Source: Erpobdella octoculata (Eukaryota > Annelida > Clitellata > Hirudinida > Erpobdellidae). From it: 64,000 nucleotides of DNA. The number at the start of each line of letters is the position of its first letter. Within the stretch, counting starts at the first letter, position 1. Below, in pieces: positions 44,641 through 64,000 of this stretch. The stretch covers positions 11,303,356 to 11,367,355 of the forward strand of contig OZ022241.1 of NCBI GenBank assembly GCA_963978895.1, written 5' to 3'. The notes under the pieces were generated by a model. That model did no database searches. It saw only the letters and a program-made list of their open reading frames with translations, and was not told the origin of the DNA. The position numbers and the translations under genes are program-made.

Positions 44641-46984
44641 AGCCGATGAGCAAAACAACCGAAAAGAAACGCGTTTCTTGTAACCGAAAATGAACGGTTA
44701 AGAAACGTTACAAAGTGGTTACAATGTTTACTGGGTAGACCGTGTCGGTTCTTTGGGTGAAGAAATGTAGGTCGCAAATACGGTCAGTTCAACGCCGCGG
44801 CAACCAAAACGCCAAAAACGATTGAAATGCACTTGGACCAAAAAGAGTAATTTGAATAGCCACTTTTAAAACAGTCTATATATAACGAGTTTGAAACACC
44901 ACAATGGTGCTTTGCTTGATAAACCCCATATAGGCTGTTTAGGTTGTTTTATACCGATGAAATGAATTCATGCACGGTTGAAAAAACAAAACGATAGGGA
45001 AGATTCAGCAACTGCCCATGGTCACGATCTGGAAAAGGTGAAAACAGTAGGTCGCTACAAGCTGGAAAATTGTGGCAAAACACTGTACATGTGGGCCAAG
45101 TGCGGCAAACGACTTCATCGGAATTGTTTTGGTGCTTTCCGCACACTCCGGTTCTGAAACGACTATCATGAACTGCTTGACCTATTTATTGAATGTTAAA
45201 TTTTTGGATTTTATTGAACTGTGTTACTGATAAAGTCAGAAATGTGTTTTTAGCTTTTCTGTTTATAGCCTAAAATTTATATTATAATTGTTTGCGTTGA
45301 AAAAAAAAGAAATTGACTTTTAAACATTTTGTCGTTTTCAGTAGTCTATACGACCACCGTTCGAAAAACGAGCATAGTGAATTTTCAAAGTTTTCTTTCA
45401 AATTAAAAATAAATCTGTTAAAACATAAGCAAGTAACTTAGAAATAACAAAAAAAAATAATAGAAATCTAATTAATAAAGTTTTGGACCTAAACGGGCTA
45501 GATGTATCACTGACATCCTGGGCACAATGAGTCCCACAACAGGTGGAAACAGGAGTCTTGTCCCGACACGACAAATCCTCATCGACACTGTTCATCAATG
45601 TTTCGTTAGAGGTCGTGTCATTATCCCGTGTGTTATCACTTGCAAGACAAGCCGAGATGAGATCTTCACTCCAAGAAGAAAAACCAGAAACTTCATCATT
45701 TAAAGTACTATTCAACTCCAAGGCACTCTTAGCAACCGAATGTGAAGAAAGGATGGGACGAACAGATCCGTCAACAACACAAGCCGAAAGTTCTTTGCCA
45801 TCAGTTACTAAAGTCGAACTGATGTTTACATTTATATCCTGCGAATCATCCATCGCGAAATCAGTGGAAACTGGAGGGTCGACAGATCTGTCGCCACGAC
45901 AACGAAAACCACCGACGACCAATGTTGAGACGCCACGAGATGTAGTAGCCATAGCAGAGGGGTATGACTGATATTGGAGCAATAGGGTTCTGTCAAAATT
46001 ATTATATTGCATATTTATAGAGGGTCGTTCTTGAGATATCAGTAAAGCTTCTTTAATTTTTAATCTAACAGGATCGGTATCTTGAACAATTATTTCGGTA
46101 TTTTCATTCAGTGTTTTTTTGTTGGGTTTGTGTCCATGAGCAGTAACAAAATGTGAACAAATACTTCCTCCTTGGGTATGCATCGTTAGACGCCTTGAGA
46201 GGCTAGTACGCGTATGCCCCATGTATGTTTCAGGAGTTGTATGTGATTGTGGAAACGTAAATTTGTAGACAACATTAGTTTTCTGTAATTGAATAGTTTT
46301 TCTAGAGTTATTAGTAAAAACCAGTTGATGCATTTTTTTGTTCGAGTAGTAGATGTGAAGCTGCAGGCGTTGTGAGATTGGATTAGAAGCCCGTACGTGG
46401 CTATGAATCAAATTCCTGATGGAGTCTTCGTCTCTTCTATAATTATCATGCATCTGTGAACAATAAAACAACGGTATCAGGGACTTCTGCGGCTGTTTTT
46501 TAGAAGTACAATTGTTGTGCTTGCTATCAACAAATTTACGGATAGTATCATCCACCATTGAGTTGGAATAATTATTATTAACCAACAGAGTTTTAATTCG
46601 TTTGACTTCAGTGTCAAAATCAATCCATGTGTGAGAATATTTAAATGCTCTGTTAAGATAGCCAACAATAACGCTGGTTTTGTATTTGTCAGGACAGTAA
46701 CTGTCGCCACTAAGACAATGACCGCCATCTGTGGGTTTGGTATATACGGTGGATAGAAACCCCTTTTCCGTCTGTGTCACAAGTATATCCAAGTATGCTA
46801 GTTGTCTTTGAAAGTTGCTAACCTCGGTTGTTAATTTCAGAACTGAATTTTTTTGAAATTGCAATTTTAGGTTTTCCAACTCATCTTTGTCCTGGCATAG
46901 TAAAAATATGACATCAACATATCTAGCATATAGTTTCGGTTTTTTAACTATAGCAAACATTTTTCTTTCGACATGGCTCATTAT

Positions 46985-47348
<364 letters not shown>

Positions 47349-47470
47349 CTTTTAGGCATGCTCTGTTAAAAATGATAGACCACTTTGCGTTGATACGTTT
47401 TTTCGCCAAGCTTTCAAAATCTCTTGAATTCATGATAACTCCGCTTTTTAAATAGATTTATAAAAAACGA

Positions 47471-47512
47471 GGGCTGACCGATCGGTTTCGCAGAAAAGCA
47501 TCTTCGGAGCCC
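47471..47512 (-). ncRNA. Hammerhead ribozyme-like motif (PLE copy 2, 3' end)
   Basis: On the minus strand: GGGCT, CCGAAGA, a short GC-closed stem II, GAAA, stem III CCG/CGG around AT, the canonical cleavage triplet GTC, then AGCCC closing stem I. The core has C where U4 of CUGANGA is expected, which would hurt activity. Confidence 0.6.
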
Positions 47513-47786
47513 TTTAAATTACGAAGTTAAAATGTATTTACTATAATGCGAAAATAGAGTGAAACTATAAAACGACGAGAATAAACATTAATGAAAACTG
47601 AAATAGAAAAACAACGTATGGAAAGTGGAAAGCAAGATATAAAAGGTAGGTAACTAACGTACAAGATTAGTAAAAACCGAAGCGGAAATAATTGTAAACA
47701 AAACGAAAACATGGCGATAGTGGCCGCAGCGCAGGTATTTACACAACTATGCGCTAGGTAATTGTTGTCAGGTGCGCGCAATCAGG

Positions 47787-50700
47787 CTAGGTACGTCTAC
47801 CGCGTCGTATTGTTATATTAACGTTGTTGACGAGTCGAGCAAATAGCTGGAAAGAAGACACGGACTCCACCGGAAGACGGTCATCCGACAATAAGTCACC
47901 GACGCCACGGCTACGCACACTTTCCAGACTGGAGTTATCACGTGATGGGGATCCATGGACGGGACACAGGCCCTGGCCATCATTGCCGACGACGTCGGCG
48001 ATCGGAAGGTGAGCAGGAGTAAGAGGGCCGACTCCTTGGTTGCCACGAGAAATAAAGTTGTCCTCACCGCTCGCCGATGAAACCAGATGAACATTGTTAA
48101 GAACATCGGTTGTCGGAGTCAGAGGACAAATGGCGATTAGAGTGTCTTCTTCTGGGTCGCCAAAAGAAACAGAATTGTTTTCACCGGTGGCCATCTGAAC
48201 TTCTTTAACTTCATTAAGAACATCTGTAGTCTGATGGCCAACGGTAATTGGAGTGTCAACTTCTTGGTCACTACAAGAAGCGGAATTGTCTTCGCTGCAT
48301 ACGGCCAGATCTTGGTCGATGCTGCCAAGAACGTCGGCAGACGGAAGGCAAGTGGTGATTACAGGGTCGACTGGTCTGTCGCCACGGGAAGTAGAAACCA
48401 CCTCACCACCGACTTTTGAAACATGAGAGTGAGCGCACACATTCAAAGTATGGCGTGGCTCATCCGCCCGCGAAGTCGTTTCACTTGCGGAGTTATGAGT
48501 GACGGGATAGACGTTAGCACAGCCGCCGTCTGCACTACAATGTAGCAGCAAGGTACGTCCGAACTTGTCGTCGTGGATATTTATGCTAGGTCGTTGCTGA
48601 GAGATCATCAACGCCTCTTTAATTTTGAGACGATTAGGATCAGGGTCGTAAGAGACAACCTCGGTGTTGTCGCGAAGCATTTTTTGGTTTGGTTTGGAGC
48701 CGTGGAATTTGATAAAATGCGCGTGTAGACTCCCACCCTGTGTGTGCATCGTCAGACGGCGAGAGAGTGTTGTCCGAGTGTGGCCGATGTAGGTTTCAAG
48801 ATTATTGTGAGCATATGGGCAAGTAAACTTGTAGACGATGTTTTTTCTCTGCAAAACGCCGCCGTTAGTAGGGCTATTTCTCAGAACCAGGTTATGGGTT
48901 TTCAAGTTTTTGTAGTAGATGTGCAGTTTTAACTCCTCGGATGAAGGATTGGAAACTTTAACGTTGTCATAGATTATATTTCTTATTACTTTTTCATCCT
49001 GTTTGTAGTTGTCGTGCATTTGAACACGATAGAAGATGGGAAGGAATGACCTCTTAGATTGCTCTGTGGTTGCTGAGTTATTAACTTTTCCAGCGACGAA
49101 CTTTTTTATAGTTTCGTCGACCATTGTATTTGAGAAATTGTTGTTAATAAGGAGAGCTTTTATTCTTTTGAGTTCAACATCAAAGTCGTTTCAATTGTCA
49201 GAGTAGTTGTAAGCACGATTTAGATAACCGGTAATTACACTGGTTTTGTACCTTTCAGGGCAGTAACTATCGCCACTTAGACAATCGCCACCGCTTGTTG
49301 GTTTTGTGTATACAGTTGATCTAAAACCGTGTTCGGTTTGCGTGAGCAGAAGATCAAGGTACGCCAACTGCTTGTTAAAATTGCTGACCTCCGTTGTGAA
49401 CTTTAGAACGGAGTTTAGTTGTAGTTGTTGTTGTAGTTTTTCGAGATATGATACGTCCTGACATAGAACAATAATATCATCGACGTAACGAGCGTATAAC
49501 AAAGGCTTTGTAAACGTACTGAAAACCTTGTTTTCGAGGTGACTCATGTAAAATTCGGCGAACGTGGGTCCGAGGGGTGAGCCCATTGCGACGCCGTCTA
49601 ATTGAACGTAAAGTTCACCGTTAGGATGACGAAAAGGAGTATCAAGGGTGCATAAGGACAAAATCTTCTTCAACGTTTGTTTATTGATAGAAGGTGCCTT
49701 TAGCGATGGGTTTTCGTAAACACAATCTATGATGATATCGATTGTTTTTCTGACTGGAACGTTAGTGAACAGACTTTCAACGTCGAGAGAAGCCAAAAGC
49801 CCATCGCCGTTTTTAACAGTTCTAAGCAATCCAATAAAGTCATTCGTTGATTTCAAAGAGTAGCGACTAGGAAGATAAGGAGTTATTATTTTGTTGATCG
49901 TTTTGGCTAATTGGTAAGTTGGTGTAGGACATTGGGATATGATTGGCCTCAATGGATGGTCGGGTTTATGGAGTTTGACGTTACCATAGAGATAAGCTGG
50001 GGAATAATCGCCAATAATCTGAGAAATCTTTTTATCCTGTAAGTCAGAATTAGCGAGTCCAATGAGCCTCTTGGCTTCTTTTTTAATTAAAGAAGTTGGA
50101 TCGCGTTTGATTTTTCGAAACTTAGTGTCATCGGATAGAATAGAATTGAGTTTATTAAAATAATCGACTTTATTCAAGACAACGTAAGTAGATGACTTGT
50201 CAGATTTTCTTAAAACGATGTCGGGATTACTTTTAATAGATTTATGAGCTTCTATGAAACGTTTTGGAAGAGTTGAAAGTTTTCTATTTCTATGCAAGTG
50301 GCTTTCAGCACGAAGAAATGCCTCGAAACCAGGATTTACGATTACACGGCGGCTAACAGCCAAATGTAGAATCTGCTCGTATACAATTTCAAGTTCGGTT
50401 TGTTTAATGAGAGGATTGTAACGGCTACCAATGTGGCAGTTGAAACCCAGCTGTAGGAAGTCAGTTTCGTCTTTTTTTAAGGAGTAATCAGACAGATTAA
50501 CATAGTGTAGAACGTTGTTTTTCAAGAGATAGTGGTCACCATAAAGTCTAGACAATTTATCGATTATGGCGTTTCTTTTTTTAGCGTCGTAGTTATCAGA
50601 AAATAATTTTTTTGCTGTTGCAGGCTGTTATTTTCCTCGGAAAGTGTTGTCAAACATTGGTCATATCTTTGATCTAATATAGAAAACTTCTCTTCAGCAG

Positions 50701-50890
50701 CCTCCAACTCGTCGGCAATGAATTGACTGCCTGAGATTGGAGATTTCTTGTTAAATGCCTTTTTAGAGCGTAAATAATTTTGAACGTATTTCGGCGTAAT
50801 GTTTTCTTTTAGGCATGCTCTGTTAAAAATGATAGACCACTTTGCGTTGATACGTTTTTTCGCCAAGCTTTCAAAATCTCTTGAATTCAT
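47787..50890 (-). pseudogene. PLE copy 2 protein: N-terminal domain, RT, GIY-YIG nuclease, repeat tail
   Basis: About 1000 codons in three open pieces. 50890-50564 is the N-terminal part ([20 protein letters not shown], then a coiled-coil-like stretch); a single-base loss in an A-run near 50615 shifts the frame. 50555-49191 is the RT: VLRKSDKSSTYVVL, YGNVKLHKPDHPLRPI, ASLDVESLFTNVP, LYVQLDGVAMGSPLGP and an intact YARYVDDIIV. A TGA at 49193-49191, where copy 1 has Trp, separates 49124-47787: the GIY-YIG nuclease (KNIVYKFTCPYA, TYIGHTRTTLSRRLTMHTQG, RLKIKEALMISQQRPSIN) and a tail of about 240 residues. PLEs use the nuclease to nick DNA and the RT to copy RNA at the nick. The mutations make this copy inactive as it stands. 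Confidence 0.9.
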
Positions 50891-50914
50891 ATATATATAT
50901 ATATATATATATAT
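50889..50914. repeat. (TA)n at the 5' border of PLE copy 2
   Basis: Thirteen TA units directly precede the PLE N-terminal codons on the minus strand. Confidence 0.93.
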
Positions 50915-51510
<596 letters not shown>

Positions 51511-51515
51511 TACAC

Positions 51516-51719
51516 CCTTCCCACGATGGGGATGTTAGCTACGGCCCTATCCACTAGATCTTCGAGAGCTTTCAGGCCATCGTCAAGTGGTATTTTGCCA
51601 CGAATGTACAGCATCCTACTAGCTACTTTGTTCACCAGCATGTAAGCCGGGGCATCCAAAATTCCGCAGAAATGCTTTACGCGATAGTTCTCTTTATAAG
51701 TTTTTGACAGCCCCAGCAC
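51516..51719 (-). CDS. Orphan coding exon, unrecognised protein
   Basis: The minus-strand frame of exactly 68 codons lies between an acceptor (TTAAG|GTGCTG) and a donor (GGAAGG|GTGTAA), phase 0 at both ends. It reads [20 protein letters not shown], then [30 protein letters not shown] and [15 protein letters not shown]. It is richer in GC and in balanced codons than its surroundings, which argues for a real exon, and it lacks the look of a transposase. I do not recognise the family. No partner exons were found within several kb; a hAT end begins within six bases of its donor. It may be a displaced host exon or cargo of a mobile element. Confidence 0.5.
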
Positions 51720-51729
51720 CTTAACATGA

Positions 51730-53900
51730 AAAATTTTTTTGCAAAACTACAATTTCATACTACTACATAATTTATTTTCATCTGTCAGAGAAAGCGTCAT
51801 ACCAGGGCATAAAAGTTTTACAACTGGGAGAATAGTCCTACCCTAGGGGGGAGAAATGTCCTACCCTGGAGAGGAATGTCCAATGTCCTACGGTCTGTCG
51901 GGAGAATGTCCTACGGTCTGTCGGGGGAATGTCCTACATTCAGATTTTTTAAGGAAATAAACCTCATTCGCGTTTTCCTCCGCTTGCCAGAAAAAAGCCA
52001 CTCAAACTGGAGAGCGTATGCTCCCGACTTATATTCCTATGGGTGAACGTCTTGACTCTTGATTTTGATCTTAGAAACGTTTTTCGTACAAATAACATAA
52101 TTTTTGACTGCCGGTTTAACTTTATTATTTCGTTCCCGCAAACGATAAGTTGTCCCATCCCCATCCAAAGTGTGACCTATTCCTGTATATTCACATGGGG
52201 ACATCTATATCCAGGACAGGGCATAAACGCATTACTGACTTTTTTCAATTCTTTCCATAGGTATGCCAGTGCACTCCACAAACAAAAAAAAGTCAACTCA
52301 GCAACTTGAGTTATATAACCTGGCAATTAAAGGGACCTATATAATTTTTTTTGGTGGAAGGGGCACAGGGTCACTCATCTTATAGTCCCGGCACCACTGT
52401 GCAATAATGACTTAGTTCTAGTAAAGGCATGGTTAAACCCTTACAAAAGCCTCTGCAGATATGTTTTCCCAATACATTATCTTTTTATTTCTTACTTAAG
52501 TAGCTAAAGCAAACCTTTTTTGCAAAAAAAATAATATTAAATTAATAAATAGAAGTTTAAACAGTGGAAAAAGCTATTTCTGGAGCTAACAAAAAGTGTA
52601 AATGTCGATTTAAATTTTCTGCTTTCTCGTCTTTTCCCGCCAGTCTAGAAAATAAAAATCCAACAACGCTTGATCACAGTTGTATTGGTTACAATGCGAC
52701 TACATTTTAACATCATTTCACACAACACAAACAACGCGCCACCTGATGTGAAAATACTGCAAGACGTGGCAAATCAAAATTCCGGTTTCTTGGCACTGTC
52801 GTTCAAAAAAAAGAAAAGAAAATATCATACACACATAGAAATTCTATATAGTAATTACAGAAAATGTACCCGACATTTGAATCGTTAAACAAACTTTACA
52901 TTATATAATATCATTAAAACATTATTTGCCGAGCACTCGCTTGGATCTTACAAACCTTTTAACCAACCTCAGAAAATACTCCAACTCGATATTCAGCAGC
53001 CTCTCTAACAAATCCTTACCAGTAGATGATAGTTACTCTTGTTATTAGTGCCTGCGACATAAAAGTATGGCTTGCAAATCTCTCAATAATCTCGATTTTA
53101 ATCATTGAAACGAGCACACGATGCAATGACGTTTGCATAATTGCTATCCGACGACGACACAGATATTGCCTTCAATACAACACCGATGACCACCCGGTCT
53201 AAAAACAACCTCGCAACACACGTTCAGGAATAATCCGATAATGAAAGGCCTAACACTTAGGCGAATGATCAAGTATTTGTGAAAATGCAGTTTTTTCATA
53301 CTTTTCTATTTCCTTTAATCATTGATAACTCGTGTAGCTCGTGTACTACGGATGGAATGTGGTTTTTGGATTTTTTTCGTCTTTTGAAGTTAGACTTGTG
53401 TGTTCGCGTTGACAGAATTTTCACTGAACTGCTCTGAGCTGTCCAAACTGACTACAGTTGTCATGGCACAGGGAGTTGTATAAACGTACTGCTAGAGGAT
53501 ACAAAAACATCAGATATAATCTCGAATAGCCGTAATTCAAACTGACATTTTAAATGGGTTTTTTTATATCAGCAGGAAAATCAAAAAATATTTCTTTATT
53601 TTATTTAGTTGAAAAAAACTTATAAAACCAAAAAACAAGCTACAAAACTTGAGAATTGTTTTTAATAAGAAATTTGTAGAAAAGGTGATTAGAAGAAGAA
53701 ATTGGAAGTCATAAAAAATTACAACATGTTGCTGTTTTCTTAAGCTGCTTAGAGAACTCCTTAGGAAGTTCAATAAAATGAAAAAAACGTTGTAATTTTA
53801 CGTTGGATAGATAAAATATAAATTTGAAATTTTTTAAATAAATAAAACAAAATACTTTTCTAAAAATTGTTTTCAAAATTCTGAGAACAACATGAGATTG
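51730..53900. other. Intergenic stretch, no gene seen
   Basis: 51840-51945 holds short direct repeats of GAATGTCCTACGGTCTGTCG. The remainder (to 53900) shows only short unsupported frames. There are no clear inverted termini. Confidence 0.4.
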
Positions 53901-54119
53901 TTATTGCCGGATGCGAAATGGTTTTGCCAGACTCGATCTTAAGTCGTAAAACACGGGACGAGTATCACTGCATCCTTCGAGATTTGGAGAAAGTTGGAGT
54001 GATGATGAACATGATAATATTCGTTTGGTGTTTTTGTGAAAATGCAGAACACAGAATACTGTTCATTATCTGATCTTTTTAGTTTTGGTTTAAGTCAAAA
54101 TGGATCTTTATCTCACATT

Positions 54120-54319
<200 letters not shown>

Positions 54320-54357
54320 AGCATGCGTACAAGCTTTAACAAAATGCTGAAACATAC

Positions 54358-62757
<8,400 letters not shown>

Positions 62758-64000
62758 CTTTGGAATGTTTTCATTATTATACTAAATATTTCATATTTAT
62801 TTACTACTTAGCTTTTTATTTCAAGTAACTGCTAGATTTCTGTGCTGGGTTTAAAGAAACTTGCTATGTTTTATACTATTTTATAGCAATCGTTTCCAAA
62901 TAGTTTCATAAAAAGTGATGAAAACATGAAACAGTTAGATGAAAGTAACTTTGCAAACATGAGATACATAGATTAATTTCAAAATTTTAAACTAAAAAAA
63001 CAAGTTTTACAAATTTTATGATGTTAGAATTTTTTCTTAACAACTCAATTTCACTTGTGGTAATGTCCCGAGGGTTGTATTAAGAAAAGAAAGCTTAATT
63101 AAAGATATTTGTGTAGATATTGTCAAATCACATATTCTTGCGTATGGTCTGGTCTGTTGCATATTAATTTTTGATGGAAGGTGAGATTGGCAAGAAAAAG
63201 GTACCAAAAATATCATAAAAGATCAAAGACAAATACCATTTGAAATTGTGTCTCGCCATCAAACATGCCACAAAAGAATGCTGCAAGATAACAAATAAGT
63301 CTGTAAAAACCAGGTTTTTCAACAAATCCCTTACATTTCTGGATTTGCCAGCTTTTCATTTATTGCAAAAAAATTCTTTTTAAATGACATTTGTTGAATT
63401 TATATATGTAAAAATTTATTTAATTGTATTTGGTTTGTTTTTGTTTCAAAACATAGACAATTATTATTTTTAAGTACAAAAATTCTTTTTAAAAAACTTT
63501 TCAAGCTTTAATAGAATGCATTGTCATGAGGAGCAAACCTATATTTCAAACTTCAGCTTGATTGGATGAGGGGAAGTTAGTTATTTTCACTTTCAAGGTT
63601 TGCAAATATTCAAGCAAGCACGCAGACAAGTAAGCAAGCAACCCAGATTGGTGAAGTTAATATAAGGGATTTAAAAAAGGAAAAGTCTATTTTTTTTAAA
63701 CAAGTAAGATTATAGCAAATTTATAACAAATTTTTCCACAGATATAGAGTTATATCATCAACTTGCCATTCATGTATATGTATAAAACATTTTTTCAGAG
63801 ATATAAAAGTTAATTTACAGGATAGTTCGTCTTTACGACGCTTATTATATTAACTTACCTAGTTTGATGTGTGTGGATTAATTAACGTCTATATCTGTCT
63901 GAGACAATTTAGACGCTATGTATGTTTGTGTTATAACGTCGGTTATAATATATATTAGAATACAAACAAGGAACTCACGAACGTTTATTTCGATATACGA
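62758..64000. other. Glutamate receptor upstream intron, no exon identified
   Basis: AT-rich; 63480-63680 is a copy of the dispersed repeat (TCAGCTTGATTGGATGAGGG, TTGGTGAAGTTAATATAAGG). No exon of the amino-terminal domain could be recognised. Confidence 0.45.

Larger units (their letters stand above)
41701..44735 (+). mobile_element. TA-duplicating transposon with ACGTT-motif arrays and a cargo gene
   Basis: Inverted termini of about 41 bp, CCCAGTAAACATGGTAACCA on the left and the same with few changes on the right, are flanked by TA (41699-41700 and 44736-44737). The left subterminal region is a 61-bp tandem array, the right a 25-bp tandem array; both are dense in GAAACGTTTC and GTAACG. 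The centre holds a spliced gene (43650-44284) and further sequence (42200-43600) in which I see no transposase. The superfamily is not recognised. Confidence 0.85.
38786..45497 (+). mobile_element. piggyBac element copy 2 with CTAG target duplication, hosting nested transposons
   Basis: Termini CCCGTTTTAGACC and GGACCTAAACGGG match copy 1 (13185-14677). The flanking 4-bp duplication is CTAG (38782-38785 and 45498-45501) rather than TTAA. Its sequence is about 90% alike to copy 1 by eye outside two insertions at 39177-41366 and 41701-44735. The coding pieces are decayed: the acidic N-terminal piece near 41510-41590 and the Cys-rich tail near 45020-45130. Not functional. Confidence 0.88.
38415..46981 (-). 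pseudogene. PLE copy 1 polyprotein: RT end, GIY-YIG endonuclease, long tail
   Basis: The reading frame starts inside the RT at MSHVERKMF. The catalytic box reads YARYVDVIF, so the second Asp of YVDD is changed to Val and RT activity is lost. Next are QLAYLDILVTQ and CLSGDSYCPDKYKTSV. The GIY-YIG nuclease follows as YKFTFP, TYMGHTRTSLSRRLTMHTQGG-like sequence and RLKIKEALLISQERPSIN. Beyond the usual PLE end is a Ser/Asp/Thr-rich tail cut at SDT by the piggyBac CTAG duplication. The remainder (38747-38415) resumes in frame and ends NITIRRKK, matching copy 2. Confidence 0.85.
38014..46984 (-). mobile_element. Penelope-like retroelement copy 1 (5'-truncated, split by piggyBac)
   Basis: On the minus strand: truncated RT, GIY-YIG endonuclease, C-terminal tail (46981-45502), a 6.7-kb piggyBac insertion, the rest of the tail (38781-38415), a 3' untranslated region, a hammerhead-like motif (38167-38124), then the first codons of a following tandem copy (to 38014) running into (TA)n. 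The 5' end is joined head-to-head to an inverted piece of the same family (46985-47230). A terminal unit containing a ribozyme and the next copy's start is the pseudo-LTR arrangement of PLEs. Confidence 0.88.

Noticed and set aside
45543..45971. Plus-strand open frame opposite the PLE tail (142 codons)
   Set aside because: It is a shadow of the Ser/Asp-rich PLE tail, with no independent features.

Overview
This is an AT-rich metazoan (invertebrate-like) nuclear window. The genes have many spliced exons with GT-AG borders, AATAAA signals are present, and long (TA)n tracts and transposable elements fill the introns and spacers. The species cannot be named from the sequence. No bacterial, organellar or viral block was seen.

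Host genes. (1) 282-2138 (+): the last five coding exons of a DDX24-like DEAD-box RNA helicase. (2) 2231-26334 (-): a complete 27-exon CFAP70 (TTC18) homologue, a cilium/flagellum TPR protein of 1034 codons. I joined it by splice sites and phase; every junction keeps frame. It converges on DDX24 so closely that the 3' ends must overlap. (3) 29584-31092 (+): an intronless ubiquitin-specific protease with its catalytic residues in place. (4) 51516-51719 (-): one orphan exon that I do not recognise. (5) 54358-62757 (-): eight exons of a kainate-type ionotropic glutamate receptor covering the end of the amino-terminal domain, S1, M1-M3, S2 and M4. Its pore has Arg-Arg where Gln-Gln is usual. Its 5' part lies beyond the window.

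Mobile DNA. CFAP70 introns carry a full-length L2-clade LINE with both ORFs open (about 8140-12775, antisense to the gene), a piggyBac derivative (13185-14677), three hAT elements with exact 8-bp target duplications (5780-7025, 17204-18632, 24403-25188) and a pogo-like element (18721-19878). The 28-38 kb block holds a hAT transposase relic, several Helitrons ending in a hairpin plus CTAG, Helitron Rep relics, and an inverted repeat around a 157-bp satellite. The 38-51 kb block is built on two Penelope-like elements (PLEs) on the minus strand. Each has hammerhead-ribozyme-like motifs and is bounded by (TA)n. The first PLE is split by a 6.7-kb piggyBac element, which itself holds two TA-duplicating transposons. 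One of those contains a hAT; the other carries a spliced DUF4806-like gene. A mariner with a DD34D triad but broken frames sits in a (CATA)n tract in a glutamate receptor intron.

Most worth following up: the PLE pair (ribozymes, (TA)n targeting, a new C-terminal repeat tail), the transposon with ACGTT-motif arrays and a spliced cargo gene, the genomically encoded Arg at the receptor Q/R site, two GC-AG introns in CFAP70, and the intronless USP.
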